Shown here: positions 1-8,000 of the stretch, piece after piece
Layout: the number at the start of each line of letters is the position of its first letter
How positions within the stretch are numbered: the first letter of the stretch is position 1
Origin: CALJFL01 sp964590005
Lineage (GTDB): Bacteria; Pseudomonadota; Gammaproteobacteria; Pseudomonadales; Halieaceae
Direction: 5' to 3'
NCBI GenBank assembly: GCA_964590005.1
Contig: CAZPVJ010000119.1
Location: forward strand, 1 to 57,530
DNA length: 57,530 nt
Made by a program: the position numbers and the translations under genes
The notes under the pieces: model-generated
What the model saw: the letters and a program-made list of their open reading frames with translations, nothing else
Databases searched by the model: none
Told to the model about the DNA's origin: nothing

Positions 1-154
1 CGTTGCCAGGGTATTCACGCAGGTCACGGAAATCTACCATCGACGTTTTTGCCTCATTGGCAATGACGACTGATTTGGCATCCGGTGCGGGCGGCGCGCT
101 GGCACAGCCAGCCAGTATTGAAATGGCCAACAAACTGACAGAAATTTTTCCCAC
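1..154 (-). CDS. Putative lipoprotein, C-terminal part cut by the window edge
   Basis: A frame open from a GTG at 154 to the window edge encodes about 51 residues that begin with a lipoprotein signal: a hydrophobic stretch (SVSLLAISILAGC) ending in the lipobox LAGC, followed by a small/Pro-rich linker (ASAPPAPDA). The protein should therefore be lipid-modified and sit in the cell envelope. A purine-rich GAGCGAGAA lies upstream of the GTG as a plausible ribosome site. It is divergent from the desaturase gene. The rest of the protein lies outside the window, so no function can be given. Confidence 0.6.
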   Translation of the reverse strand, partial: MGKISVSLLAISILAGCASAPPAPDAKSVVIANEAKTSMVDFRDLREYPGN

Positions 155-266
155 GCTTGATTCTCGCTCTTTGGTTTGCGGTGGATTATCGCCGTGTAGT
201 CCCAACGAGGCAAATCTGCCCCGAGATGATAGACTCTAGGTGATGGAGTCATTCAAGGGACACTGA

Positions 267-1169
267 ATGAAAATAAGCGATTACCTGGATCGCGACGAAG
301 TCGCCCGGTTTACTGCCAAGAGTGACGCGCACGCATGGCGCCTGGTGCTTACCAACTGGCTTGCCATTGCCCTTATCCTGGGGGTGGCGGGGGCCTATCC
401 GAATATAGTGACGATTCCCGCTGCGCTGATACTGCTGGCCGGCCGGCAATTGGGCCTGGCCGTGTTGATGCATGAGGCGGGGCACAGGACTTTGTTCAGG
501 ACGCCCTGGCTGAACGACGTCATCGGGCAGTACTTTTGTGCACTTCCGATTTTTAACGATATGCCTTCCTATGCCCGCGGTCACCTGGCGCACCACCAGA
601 AGGCGGGCACCCACGACGACCCGGACCTGCCCAATTATGAGGCCTACCCCGTAAGCAGGGCGAGTTTTCGGCGCAAGGCGATTCGTGATCTCACAGGCCA
701 GACCGGCTTGAAGCTACTGGTTTACCTGGCACGGGGCACGTCGGGGGTGATGAGCCGGGAGCCGGGGAAATCAGGCAGTACATTCCCTCTGCAACTGGCA
801 GCACAGGGTGCGCTGTTTGCCGTGCTCTGGGGTTTTGGCATTGGCTGGACCTACCTGCTGTGGTTTGGCGCTTTCATGACCGTGTTCATGTTTATTATCC
901 GGGTACGCCAGGTTGCAGAACATGCAGTAGTGCCGGATCTCTACGATCCTGATCCGAGGATGAACACCCGGACTGTCGACGCGCCATGGTGGCAAAAAGC
1001 GCTGTTTGCGCCCAATGGGGTTAACTACCACATGGAACATCACTTCATGGCGAGCGTACCCTGTTACCGACTGGCGGCACTGCGCGAACACCTCCGTCGT
1101 AAAGAGGCTTTGGTCGGCGTGCCACAGTTTCATGGCTACGGCGCGCTGTTGCGTCACGCAGTGAGTTAG
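267..1169 (+). CDS. Membrane fatty acid desaturase family protein
   Basis: This 300-residue integral membrane protein carries the three histidine clusters that bind the di-iron centre of membrane desaturases and hydroxylases: HEAGH at residues 69-73, HLAHH at 106-110 and NYHMEHH at 253-259. Hydrophobic segments lie at roughly 28-62 and 172-210. Members of this family insert double bonds (or hydroxyls) into acyl chains or carotenoid-like lipids at the cytoplasmic membrane, using oxygen and an external electron donor. The ATG follows an AAGGGA ribosome site. The AGCS transporter starts 32 nt downstream, so the two could be cotranscribed, but they share no obvious function. Regiospecificity and substrate cannot be read from the sequence. 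Confidence 0.85.
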   Translation: MKISDYLDRDEVARFTAKSDAHAWRLVLTNWLAIALILGVAGAYPNIVTIPAALILLAGRQLGLAVLMHEAGHRTLFRTPWLNDVIGQYFCALPIFNDMPSYARGHLAHHQKAGTHDDPDLPNYEAYPVSRASFRRKAIRDLTGQTGLKLLVYLARGTSGVMSREPGKSGSTFPLQLAAQGALFAVLWGFGIGWTYLLWFGAFMTVFMFIIRVRQVAEHAVVPDLYDPDPRMNTRTVDAPWWQKALFAPNGVNYHMEHHFMASVPCYRLAALREHLRRKEALVGVPQFHGYGALLRHAVS

Positions 1170-1201
1170 CCCTTATCGCTATTTTCAGAAGGCAATGGAC
1201 A

Positions 1202-2740
1202 ATGCCGCTAGATGCTAAAGCTCGTGTATTCACGCTGATGGCTGTGCTGGCGGGGATGCTCCTCTTCTCGTTCCCTGCAGCCGCGGAGACCTTCGACCAG
1301 CAGGTTGAATCACTGGTGCGGCCCATGGCCAATGGTCTCGCGAACGTGGTGTTTTACAAAATCAATCTTTTTGGCCAGCCGTTCCCGCTGATCGTACTCT
1401 GGCTGGCTGTTGCCGCGTTGTTTTTCACATTTTACATGGGGTTTATCAATATACGGGGCTTCGGCCTGGCCGTGCGTCATGTGCGTGGCCATTTTCACAA
1501 CCCCGAGGCCCGTGGCGAGATTTCACATTTCCAGGCGGTGGCAACAGCGGTGTCGGGTACGGTGGGCATTGGCAATATTGGCGGGGTTGCTGTTGCGATT
1601 GTAATTGGTGGACCCGGTGCCGCGTTCTGGTTAATCGTGGCTGGCTTTCTCTCTATGTCGACGAAGCTGGTGGAGTGCACGCTGGGCGTGAAGTATCGCA
1701 AGCACAATCCCGACGGCTCTGTCTCCGGTGGCCCCATGTACTACCTGGAACGTTACTTGTCCGATCGCGGTGCCCCGCGGTGGGGTAAATGCCTGGGTGG
1801 GTTTTATGCCTTGTCGCTGGTCATAGGGTGTCTGGGTATCGGCAACATGTTTCAGTCCAACCAGGCCTACGTTCAGTTCGTGGTGATTACCGGGGGCGAG
1901 AACAGCTTCTTCGCTGACAAGGGTTGGTTGTTCGGGCTGGCGATCGCCGCGACGGTGGCCGTCGTGATTATCGGTGGCATTCGCTCGATCGCCAGGGTCG
2001 CCGCGCATATTGTGCCGTTTATGGCCCTGCTGTATGTCTTTTCTGCGCTCATTATAATTGCCATGAGCTGGCAGCATGTACCCGGCGCGATCGCGTTAAT
2101 CATAGGAAACGCCTTCACCATGGAAAGCGCCACGGGTGGAATGGTCGGGGCGATCATTGTGGGATTTCAGCGCGCGCTGTTTTCCAATGAGGCGGGTATC
2201 GGCTCTGCTTCGATAGCTCACTCGGCGGTTCAGACCGATGAGCCTGCGTCAGAGGGGTTGGTTTCGCTACTGGAACCTTTCATCGATACGGTGGTGATCT
2301 GTACCCTGAGTTCACTGGTGATTGTGACGACCGCCTATCCTTACGGCATTATTGAAACGGGTGTGGAGGGAATCGCGTTAACCTCTGCATCTTTTGAGCA
2401 CCATGTTAGCTGGGCGCCTTATCCGCTGGCAGTGGCGGCTCTGTTGTTTGCCTTTTCGACCAGTATCTCCTGGTCCTATTACGGCCTGAAAGGGTGGACC
2501 TACCTGTTCGGTGAGGGTATGGCCACGCAGCTGCTATTCAAGGGTATTTTTTGTGCGTTTATCGCGCTTGGGTGCATGATACAGCTGTCTGCGGTCCTCG
2601 ACTTTTCGGATGCGATGGTATTTCTCATCGCCATTCCTAACATCCTCGGGCTTTACTTCTTCGCGCCCGAAGTAAAGCGCGAAGTAAATGACTATATGCG
2701 CCGGATCAAGGCCGGCGAGGTACACGTCAACAGCGACTGA
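1202..2740 (+). CDS. AGCS family amino acid/sodium symporter
   Basis: This 512-residue polytopic protein of the alanine/glycine:cation symporter family takes up alanine or glycine together with Na+ (occasionally H+). Family hallmarks are visible: the conserved TVGIGNIGGVA stretch at about 120-130, SGGPMYYLE around 175-185 and FSNEAGIGSASIAHSA in the middle. An N-terminal signal-like helix (about residues 8-29) precedes the core, as in many marine members. The ATG has GAAGG nine nucleotides upstream. It ends 16 bp from the convergent TauD-type gene. Substrate preference between alanine, glycine and other small amino acids cannot be decided here. Confidence 0.9.
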   Translation: MPLDAKARVFTLMAVLAGMLLFSFPAAAETFDQQVESLVRPMANGLANVVFYKINLFGQPFPLIVLWLAVAALFFTFYMGFINIRGFGLAVRHVRGHFHNPEARGEISHFQAVATAVSGTVGIGNIGGVAVAIVIGGPGAAFWLIVAGFLSMSTKLVECTLGVKYRKHNPDGSVSGGPMYYLERYLSDRGAPRWGKCLGGFYALSLVIGCLGIGNMFQSNQAYVQFVVITGGENSFFADKGWLFGLAIAATVAVVIIGGIRSIARVAAHIVPFMALLYVFSALIIIAMSWQHVPGAIALIIGNAFTMESATGGMVGAIIVGFQRALFSNEAGIGSASIAHSAVQTDEPASEGLVSLLEPFIDTVVICTLSSLVIVTTAYPYGIIETGVEGIALTSASFEHHVSWAPYPLAVAALLFAFSTSISWSYYGLKGWTYLFGEGMATQLLFKGIFCAFIALGCMIQLSAVLDFSDAMVFLIAIPNILGLYFFAPEVKREVNDYMRRIKAGEVHVNSD

Positions 2741-2756
2741 TTAACACGCCGACGGC

Positions 2757-3581
2757 TTAATAGGGCTTGTCGCCATCGATGGTGATGCGCTCCATTCGTC
2801 GATATTCTGGAAAATAATCGTTCACGGGTTTGTGCTGGGTGCTGCGATTGTCCCAGATCGCAATGCTGTTTACCTGCCATTTGAATCGACAGGTGTACTC
2901 TGGGGTAGTGCAGTGCTGGTAAAGGAATTCCAGTATTGCCTTACTCTCCGCTGTACGCATACCCTCGATGTGCGTCGTGAACAGGCTGTTGACAAAGACT
3001 ACCTTTTTACCTGTTTCGGGGTGGGTGCGAATGACCGGGTGTCGCACGGGAGGATTGGCTGCCACGGCATCGGCCAGGCGTTCCCGGCCCCCTGGCTCGG
3101 CGAGGCTTTCGCGAAAACCATGAGAAAAGTCATGTACTGCAATCAGGCCCTCAAGAAACGCCTTCATGGGTGCCGACAGGCCCTCATAGGCCGCTGTCAT
3201 GCTGGCCCACATGGTGTCACCGCCTTTTGTAGGCGAGACGGCGCAGCGCAGTACCGTGCCCATAGGTGGGTGTTCCCGGAATGTCATATCCGAGTGCCAC
3301 GCCTCTATTTTGGTGGGCTTATCAGGCGTGCTCTCAAGTATCGTGATCTCGGGGTAATCGGGTACGGTGTCGTAGGCCGGGTGGGTTTGCAGTGGACCAA
3401 AAGTCAGCGCGAGCGCTCGCTGGCGTTCGGGGCTGATATCCTGATCGCGAAAAAAGATCACTTCGTAGCTGTTAAGCAACTTGTGTACGCGCTGAATATC
3501 GTCGGCGTCCATATCCTGCGACAGGTCTAGACCGTATATCTCAGCGCCCAGCGCGCCCGCGACGGGTATAATGTCCAACAT
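2757..3581 (-). CDS. TauD/TfdA family Fe(II)/2-oxoglutarate dioxygenase
   Basis: This 274-residue protein has the complete facial triad and 2-oxoglutarate anchor of the TauD family: HSD at 96-98, the distal His250 in TQHKP and Arg265, spaced as in E. coli TauD (H99, D101, H255, R270). The family uses O2 and 2-oxoglutarate to hydroxylate substrates such as taurine, alkylsulfonates, alkyl sulfates or phenoxyacetates, often releasing the acidic group. The start is an ATG with GGAGG nine nucleotides before it. No sulfonate ABC transporter or sulfur regulator lies nearby, so taurine as substrate is not supported by context. It is transcribed toward the AGCS gene and lies upstream of, and in the same direction as, the sensor kinase gene. 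Confidence 0.85.
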   Translation of the reverse strand: MLDIIPVAGALGAEIYGLDLSQDMDADDIQRVHKLLNSYEVIFFRDQDISPERQRALALTFGPLQTHPAYDTVPDYPEITILESTPDKPTKIEAWHSDMTFREHPPMGTVLRCAVSPTKGGDTMWASMTAAYEGLSAPMKAFLEGLIAVHDFSHGFRESLAEPGGRERLADAVAANPPVRHPVIRTHPETGKKVVFVNSLFTTHIEGMRTAESKAILEFLYQHCTTPEYTCRFKWQVNSIAIWDNRSTQHKPVNDYFPEYRRMERITIDGDKPY

Positions 3582-3660
3582 GTACTTGCCGTCCTCCAGG
3601 CTTTAATTTCGCGCAGAATATTAGCATTGCGCGCCGCTTTTTTTCGAGCAGAATTCTATC

Positions 3661-5022
3661 TCAATCCGGCTCAAAAACAGGTAGGCTGAGCGTGATTTTA
3701 AGTCCTGGCGAGCCGTTGGTCGCATATATTGTGCCACCGTGCTGCTCAGCAATACGTCGTGCTATAGCCAGTCCCAAACCATGGCCACCGCTGTCCCTGG
3801 AGCGGGCATCATCGAGGCGGTAAAAGGGCTCGAAAATACGGTCCAGGTCCTGCTCGGGTACCCCTGGCCCGGCATCCTGAATGCTTATCCGATACAGGTC
3901 CCCATCCCGGGAAAGCGCTATTTTTACCGCTGAGTCTCGAGGCGTATGTTTGATGGCATTCCGGACGATATTCTCCAGGCACTTGTGCAGCAGGTCCTGT
4001 GTCGAGGCGACCACCGCCTGATCCACCTTACAGTTGAGTTCAATCTGTTTATTCTGCGGCTCCGCCTCGAACTGCGCGTCCCTTGCAATGCCCTGTAGAA
4101 GGACAGCCAGGTCGATGTGCCGGTCCAATACGGTGTTTTCAACCTGGGCGGAAAGCAACTGCGCTATCAGTTCGTCCAGTCTCCCGGTTTCATCTTCCAC
4201 CCGTTGCAGGTATTCGCGATAGCGCTCGGGTTGATCCTGGGCCAGTGCCAGTGCGATACGCAGCCTGGCCAATGGAGAGCGCAGTTCGTGTGAGACGTCT
4301 GCGAGTAATTGCTTTTGTGATTCGATACGGCGCTGAAGATCATCGGCCATTTGATTGAAGTCCCTGGCCAACTCGTCGGTTTCGTCACCGCCACTGGTGC
4401 GCACCGCGATGCGCGTATCCAGTTCACCTGCGGACAGTTGTTTCGACGCTACCCTCAGTCGTCGCAAGCGGTGTGTAACCATGCGAGAGAACAAGTAGCA
4501 CAGTAGTCCGCTGATCAGGATTGCCAAGGCCAGTCGCAGCAGCGGGCTGGAGCCAAGGACGGCAATGATTGCCCTGGGTGGCCGCCACTGGACAACCGCT
4601 TTCAGCGGTCCTGTGTCCTGCCGATAGATGGACTGGACAGCGTAATGAACGCCCCGATGTTCAATGACCCGGTGCCTGCGAGAGGGGCCCTGCCGGCGGG
4701 CTGCGAGCCTTGCTGCTGCGGGAGGTACCTCCGCACCGAGGATATCCTTGCCCGATCGGTCAATCAGGAAGATCTGAAGGTCGTGTTTTTGCTTTGCCTG
4801 ACGGACCAGCTGCGCTAACTCGTCACGCTCGGCATTTTGCAGGCTATAGCTCAGCCGCAGCATAAACTGTGGAGGTGGTCCGGGTCTGTCGCCGCGGCCT
4901 GTAACGCTGCCGGGTAGCGTATCGAAGTACTGGTTGGCCAGTAGCCAACTGCCCAGTACGGTCACCGTGATTAACCAGAACCCGATAAAAACCTTGATGA
5001 ATAGCGAGCCGCGCACGGTCAA
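3661..5022 (-). CDS. Sensor histidine kinase, CpxA-like
   Basis: This 453-residue inner-membrane kinase has a first membrane helix at about 8-29, a periplasmic sensor region of roughly 130 residues, a second helix at 158-180, a HAMP linker (about 181-235), the dimerisation/phosphoacceptor motif DVSHELRSP with His245, and an ATPase domain with the N box (NIVRNAIKHTP, from 361), G1 box (DAGPG, 383-387) and G2 box (GHGLGL, 413-418). It should phosphorylate the response regulator encoded just upstream. The likely TTG start (5022) overlaps the regulator's stop as TTGA; a GTG two codons later is an alternative. The layout resembles CpxA. The periplasmic domain is Pro/Arg-rich in places, and the signal it senses is unknown. 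Confidence 0.88.
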   Translation of the reverse strand: MTVRGSLFIKVFIGFWLITVTVLGSWLLANQYFDTLPGSVTGRGDRPGPPPQFMLRLSYSLQNAERDELAQLVRQAKQKHDLQIFLIDRSGKDILGAEVPPAAARLAARRQGPSRRHRVIEHRGVHYAVQSIYRQDTGPLKAVVQWRPPRAIIAVLGSSPLLRLALAILISGLLCYLFSRMVTHRLRRLRVASKQLSAGELDTRIAVRTSGGDETDELARDFNQMADDLQRRIESQKQLLADVSHELRSPLARLRIALALAQDQPERYREYLQRVEDETGRLDELIAQLLSAQVENTVLDRHIDLAVLLQGIARDAQFEAEPQNKQIELNCKVDQAVVASTQDLLHKCLENIVRNAIKHTPRDSAVKIALSRDGDLYRISIQDAGPGVPEQDLDRIFEPFYRLDDARSRDSGGHGLGLAIARRIAEQHGGTIYATNGSPGLKITLSLPVFEPD

Positions 5023-5711
5023 TGAATGCCCGGTGTCACGGCGAACTGGTAGCCGGCACCTCTTACGCTGACAATCAGGTTCTCACCCCCTTCGGCAGCG
5101 AGTTTTTTTCGTATCTTGCTGACATGTACGTCAACGCTGCGATCGTAAGCCGACAGAGGTCTGCCCAGTGCTTCCGCGCTCAACGTATCCTTGTCGACAA
5201 CCTGGCCCGCGCGAGCCAGCAGGCAAAGCAGCATATTGAACTCAGCGCTGGTTAACGGCAGTTCCCGACCCTCATAGGTGGCGCTGCGACTGGCGCTGTC
5301 AGCGGCGGTTGATCCAACCACAACCAGGGTCTGCCGCGATTCGGCGGGTGCAGCGCGACGCAGTACGGCGCGCAGCCTCGCGGCAAGCTCCCGGGGGTTG
5401 CAGGGCTTGGGGAGGTAGTCATCAGCCCCCATTTCAAGCCCCAGGATGCGGTCATTATCGTCTCCGCGTGCTGTCAGCATAACGATGGGAACGCGACTGA
5501 ATTCCCGAATCTTGCGCAGGACTTCCAATCCCTGCATGCCCGGCAACATGATATCCAAAACGATGGCTGCCGGTGCTTCTTTCCGGCACAGGCGTACCGC
5601 CTCGCTGCCATCGTGAACAGCACGGGTACTGAAGCCCTCCAGCGACAGGAAGTCAGCGAGTAATTCGCACAGCTCCTCGTCATCGTCTATCAGTAGGACA
5701 TGTTCGGTCAT
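5019..5711 (-). CDS. OmpR-family response regulator, CpxR-like
   Basis: This 230-residue protein has a receiver domain with the acidic pocket (DDD at 9-11), phosphoacceptor Asp53 in VLDIMLPG, Thr80 and Lys102, followed by an OmpR-type winged-helix domain (about 130-225) ending in VRGAGYQF. The stretch MGADDYLPKPCNPREL is close to CpxR. It is a DNA-binding regulator controlled by the kinase encoded next to it, with a 4-nt overlap that implies translational coupling. Upstream lie three copies of GTTAAG on a 10-bp grid, a plausible autoregulatory site. Membership of the CpxR/RstA branch is likely; the target regulon is unknown. Confidence 0.9.
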   Translation of the reverse strand: MTEHVLLIDDDEELCELLADFLSLEGFSTRAVHDGSEAVRLCRKEAPAAIVLDIMLPGMQGLEVLRKIREFSRVPIVMLTARGDDNDRILGLEMGADDYLPKPCNPRELAARLRAVLRRAAPAESRQTLVVVGSTAADSASRSATYEGRELPLTSAEFNMLLCLLARAGQVVDKDTLSAEALGRPLSAYDRSVDVHVSKIRKKLAAEGGENLIVSVRGAGYQFAVTPGIH

Positions 5712-5774
5712 CTCGCCCCGGTATCTGTCATATCAACCCTAGTTTGGAGAAAGGTGCAGCTACTGTCACCTGCA

Positions 5775-5810
5775 CTTAACGGCTTAGCGCAGTTCTTAAC
5801 AATTCTTAAC
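5775..5810 (-). promoter_or_regulatory. Candidate binding site: phased GTTAAG direct repeats
   Basis: Read on the minus strand, GTTAAG occurs at 5810-5805, 5800-5795 and 5780-5775, that is at offsets 0, 10 and 30. The intermediate slot holds only a related GCTAAG two bases out of phase. CpxR and other OmpR-family dimers bind tandem pentamers with a 10-bp repeat (GTAAA-N5-GTAAA in enterobacteria), so this is a good candidate for autoregulation of the two-component operon that starts at 5711. That it is functional is inference. Confidence 0.45.
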
Positions 5811-5925
5811 CCTCAGCGCTGAGATCTGGGGCGGGGGGCAAGGTTCTATTTCGGAATGAATGTGGTAACTTTAAGGGGTCTCGTTGTTAACCGGCAATAG
5901 CGAAATCTAGGGATAGGAGGGTGTT

Positions 5926-6447
5926 ATGCGCTGGACGGATATTGATCAACAAGTGTGCTCTGTTGCCAGGGCCCTGTCTGTTGTGGGTGAACGATGGACG
6001 CTATTGATTATGCGGGATGCCTTTCTAGGTACCCGTCGATTTGATCAATTTCAGCGCAATCTTGGCATTACCCGCCATCGCTTATCGGAACGACTCAGCA
6101 AGCTTGTTGAGCAGGGCGTTCTGGTTAAGGTGCCTTATCACGAAAAGCCCTTGCGGTATGAGTACCGCTTAACCCGGAAAGGCCTGGCTCTGTATCCAGT
6201 CCTCATGAGCCTTGGCCGTTGGGGCGATGACTGGATGAGCGATGACAGTGGTGTGCCACTGGAATACGTGCATGAAAAATGTGGTCATAAGGCCCGACCA
6301 GTGCTTACCTGCAGCGAGTGCGGTGACCCCTTGCGACCGGAAGAGGTAAAGCCCCAGTTGGGTCCGGCGCTTCAGGAGTTGCTTGCCCAGGGGGTTGACC
6401 CCGAAGCCGAACCGGGTATTCCGGCGCTGATTCGAAAGGCACTTTGA
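5926..6447 (+). CDS. HxlR-family winged-helix regulator with a C-terminal Cys cluster
   Basis: This 173-residue protein begins with the HxlR core (CSVARALSVVGERWTLLIMR, residues 11-30, then a winged helix to about 105), a family of small MarR-like regulators, several of which sense electrophiles or redox state. Beyond the usual end of the fold it has a roughly 65-residue tail with Cys119, His121, Cys129 and Cys132 (CGH...CSEC), arranged like a small zinc ribbon. AGGAGG precedes the ATG. It stands alone between the two-component system and the Crp-type gene, with a 214-bp upstream region shared with the divergent regulator. Target genes are unknown. Confidence 0.85.
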   Translation: MRWTDIDQQVCSVARALSVVGERWTLLIMRDAFLGTRRFDQFQRNLGITRHRLSERLSKLVEQGVLVKVPYHEKPLRYEYRLTRKGLALYPVLMSLGRWGDDWMSDDSGVPLEYVHEKCGHKARPVLTCSECGDPLRPEEVKPQLGPALQELLAQGVDPEAEPGIPALIRKAL

Positions 6448-6491
6448 GACTTAACATTTGTTAATGCGGTACCAGCCGGGTTTCTTCACAA

Positions 6492-7088
6492 TCATTCCTG
6501 TTTCAGCTTTCGTTTGAGGCGAGACAGGGAGACCGCATCGACGCCGAGGTAGGAGGCGATGTGGAATTGCGGTAGCTTTGCCAGTAGTTCCGGCTCATTG
6601 GATTCCAGCCAACGGTACCGCTGTTCGGCATTGCCGGTTAGCAGGATGGCCTCTCGCTGCTCGTTGCGGATGAACGCCTCGGACAGCAAGGCAATGACGC
6701 TTTTACCCAGTTCCGGGTTGCCGGGGGCCTGGCCGTAAAGTTGGCGAAAGTTGATGGCGAGTACCGTGGTGTCTTCCAGGGCCTCAATTGTGAATGGCGC
6801 GGTGGAATCGGTCATAGCGGCGCTGACGGCGCCGACGAAATTGCCGGGGCCAAAGAACGCCTTGTTGCGTTCCTTGCCATCAGCGCTGGTATAGAACAGG
6901 CGTAGCAGTCCGCTGTGAACCAGGAAGAGCCGGTTGCTGGTGTCTCCCGCCCGGACCAGAGAATCCTGGGCCCGAAAGCAGAGCGGCAGAGGCTCGGCCA
7001 GAAAATTGGCCAGTAAATCAGGACGACTTATCCGACCCTCGTTGGACCAGTGGTCTAGAATAGATTGAGCAGACAGTGATTCGTTCAC
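6492..7088 (-). CDS. Crp/Fnr-family regulator (cyclic-nucleotide-binding fold)
   Basis: This 198-residue protein has an N-terminal beta-roll sensor domain (about 30-120; DSLVRAGDTSNRLFLVHSG is the typical start of the cNMP-binding jelly roll), a dimer helix, and a shortened C-terminal helix-turn-helix (HIASYLGVDAVSLSRLKRK) ending right after the recognition helix. It matches the group of short Crp-like regulators seen beside redox or aldolase genes. The GTG start has no recognisable Shine-Dalgarno, and only 21 bp separate it from the divergent aldolase start, so the true start or promoter is uncertain. It probably regulates itself and the neighbouring aldolase (inference). Confidence 0.8.
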   Translation of the reverse strand: MNESLSAQSILDHWSNEGRISRPDLLANFLAEPLPLCFRAQDSLVRAGDTSNRLFLVHSGLLRLFYTSADGKERNKAFFGPGNFVGAVSAAMTDSTAPFTIEALEDTTVLAINFRQLYGQAPGNPELGKSVIALLSEAFIRNEQREAILLTGNAEQRYRWLESNEPELLAKLPQFHIASYLGVDAVSLSRLKRKLKQE

Positions 7089-7109
7089 GACAGATACAGG
7101 AGAATGACG

Positions 7110-7904
7110 ATGTCAGAAGCAGCAAACAGTATCATAATGAATGCCGATGTGGCGGAATCCATGATGCCCGGGGAGAGCGTCGATATCCCCGCTGAGCGAA
7201 AACTGCGTAAGGAACGCCTGGCGGCTGCCCTGCGTGTCTTTGGCAAGTTTGGCTTCGATGAGGGGGTTGCGGGTCACATTACAGTGCGCGATCCCGAGCA
7301 CCTTGACCATTTCTGGGTAAATCCCATGGGCCGATCCTTCAAGCAGATGACTGTGTCAGACCTGCTGCTGGTCAATCATACCGGCGAAGTGGTGGAAGGC
7401 AGCGGCCTACTCAATGGTGCGGCATTCACGATCCACTCGCAGATTCACATGGCGCACCCCGAGATTACCGCTGCGGCGCACTCTCATTCGGTATATGGCA
7501 AGACCTGGTCCACCCTGGGTCGACTGCTTGACCCGATCACCCAGGATGCCTGTGCCTTCTATGATGACCATGTGCTGTTTGACGATTTCACCGGCGTGGT
7601 CCTGGATAATACTGAGGGCGAGCGTATAGCGGCTGCCCTGGGCGACAAGAAGGCAGCGATACTGCAAAACCATGGACTGCTAACGGTAGGACATAGCGTT
7701 GATGAGGCGGCCTGGTGGTTTGTCACCATGGAGCGCAGCTGCCAGGCTCAGCTAATGGCTGAAGCTGTCGGCAAGCCAGTGATCATCAAGCCGGAATTTG
7801 CGAAACAAACCCGCGAGACTGTCGGAAACCACCTTGCGGGCTGGTTCAGTTTTCAGCCCCTGTATGACGTTATTGTCGCCGAGCAACCAGAACTGCTGGA
7901 ATAG
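7110..7904 (+). CDS. Class II aldolase/adducin family protein
   Basis: This 264-residue protein of the AraD/FucA fold carries metal-ligand histidines in AAHSHSVYG and in the later QNHGLLTVG motif. Relatives are zinc-dependent sugar-phosphate aldolases, epimerases and decarboxylases, and also non-catalytic adducin-like proteins. I choose the ATG at 7110 because AGGAG at 7098-7102 is seven nucleotides upstream; the in-frame ATG at 7104 would be too close. The C-terminal Arg/Trp-rich segment (HLAGWFSFQPLYD) resembles the adducin-domain subgroup of about 260 residues found in oxidative catabolism clusters. Divergent from a Crp-like regulator and followed by a strong bidirectional terminator. Substrate unknown. 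Confidence 0.82.
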   Translation: MSEAANSIIMNADVAESMMPGESVDIPAERKLRKERLAAALRVFGKFGFDEGVAGHITVRDPEHLDHFWVNPMGRSFKQMTVSDLLLVNHTGEVVEGSGLLNGAAFTIHSQIHMAHPEITAAAHSHSVYGKTWSTLGRLLDPITQDACAFYDDHVLFDDFTGVVLDNTEGERIAAALGDKKAAILQNHGLLTVGHSVDEAAWWFVTMERSCQAQLMAEAVGKPVIIKPEFAKQTRETVGNHLAGWFSFQPLYDVIVAEQPELLE

Positions 7905-7955
7905 GCGCTGATTTTCACACTCAGCACTGGCGACCAAACCGCTTGTTGCACATGC

Positions 7956-7989
7956 AAAAGCCCCGCTGTTTGAGCAGCGGGGCTTTTTT
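7956..7989. terminator. Bidirectional rho-independent terminator
   Basis: A perfect 10-bp stem (AGCCCCGCTG at 7959-7968 with CAGCGGGGCT at 7975-7984) closes a 6-nt loop and is flanked by A-run and T-run on its two sides. It lies between the converging aldolase and metY genes and can stop transcription from both. Confidence 0.93.
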
Positions 7990-8000
7990 GTGCAGGGCGC

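Noticed and set aside
232..250. Inverted repeat GACTC/GAGTC before the desaturase gene
   Set aside because: Five-base arms with a 9-nt centre are expected by chance; no regulator suggested.
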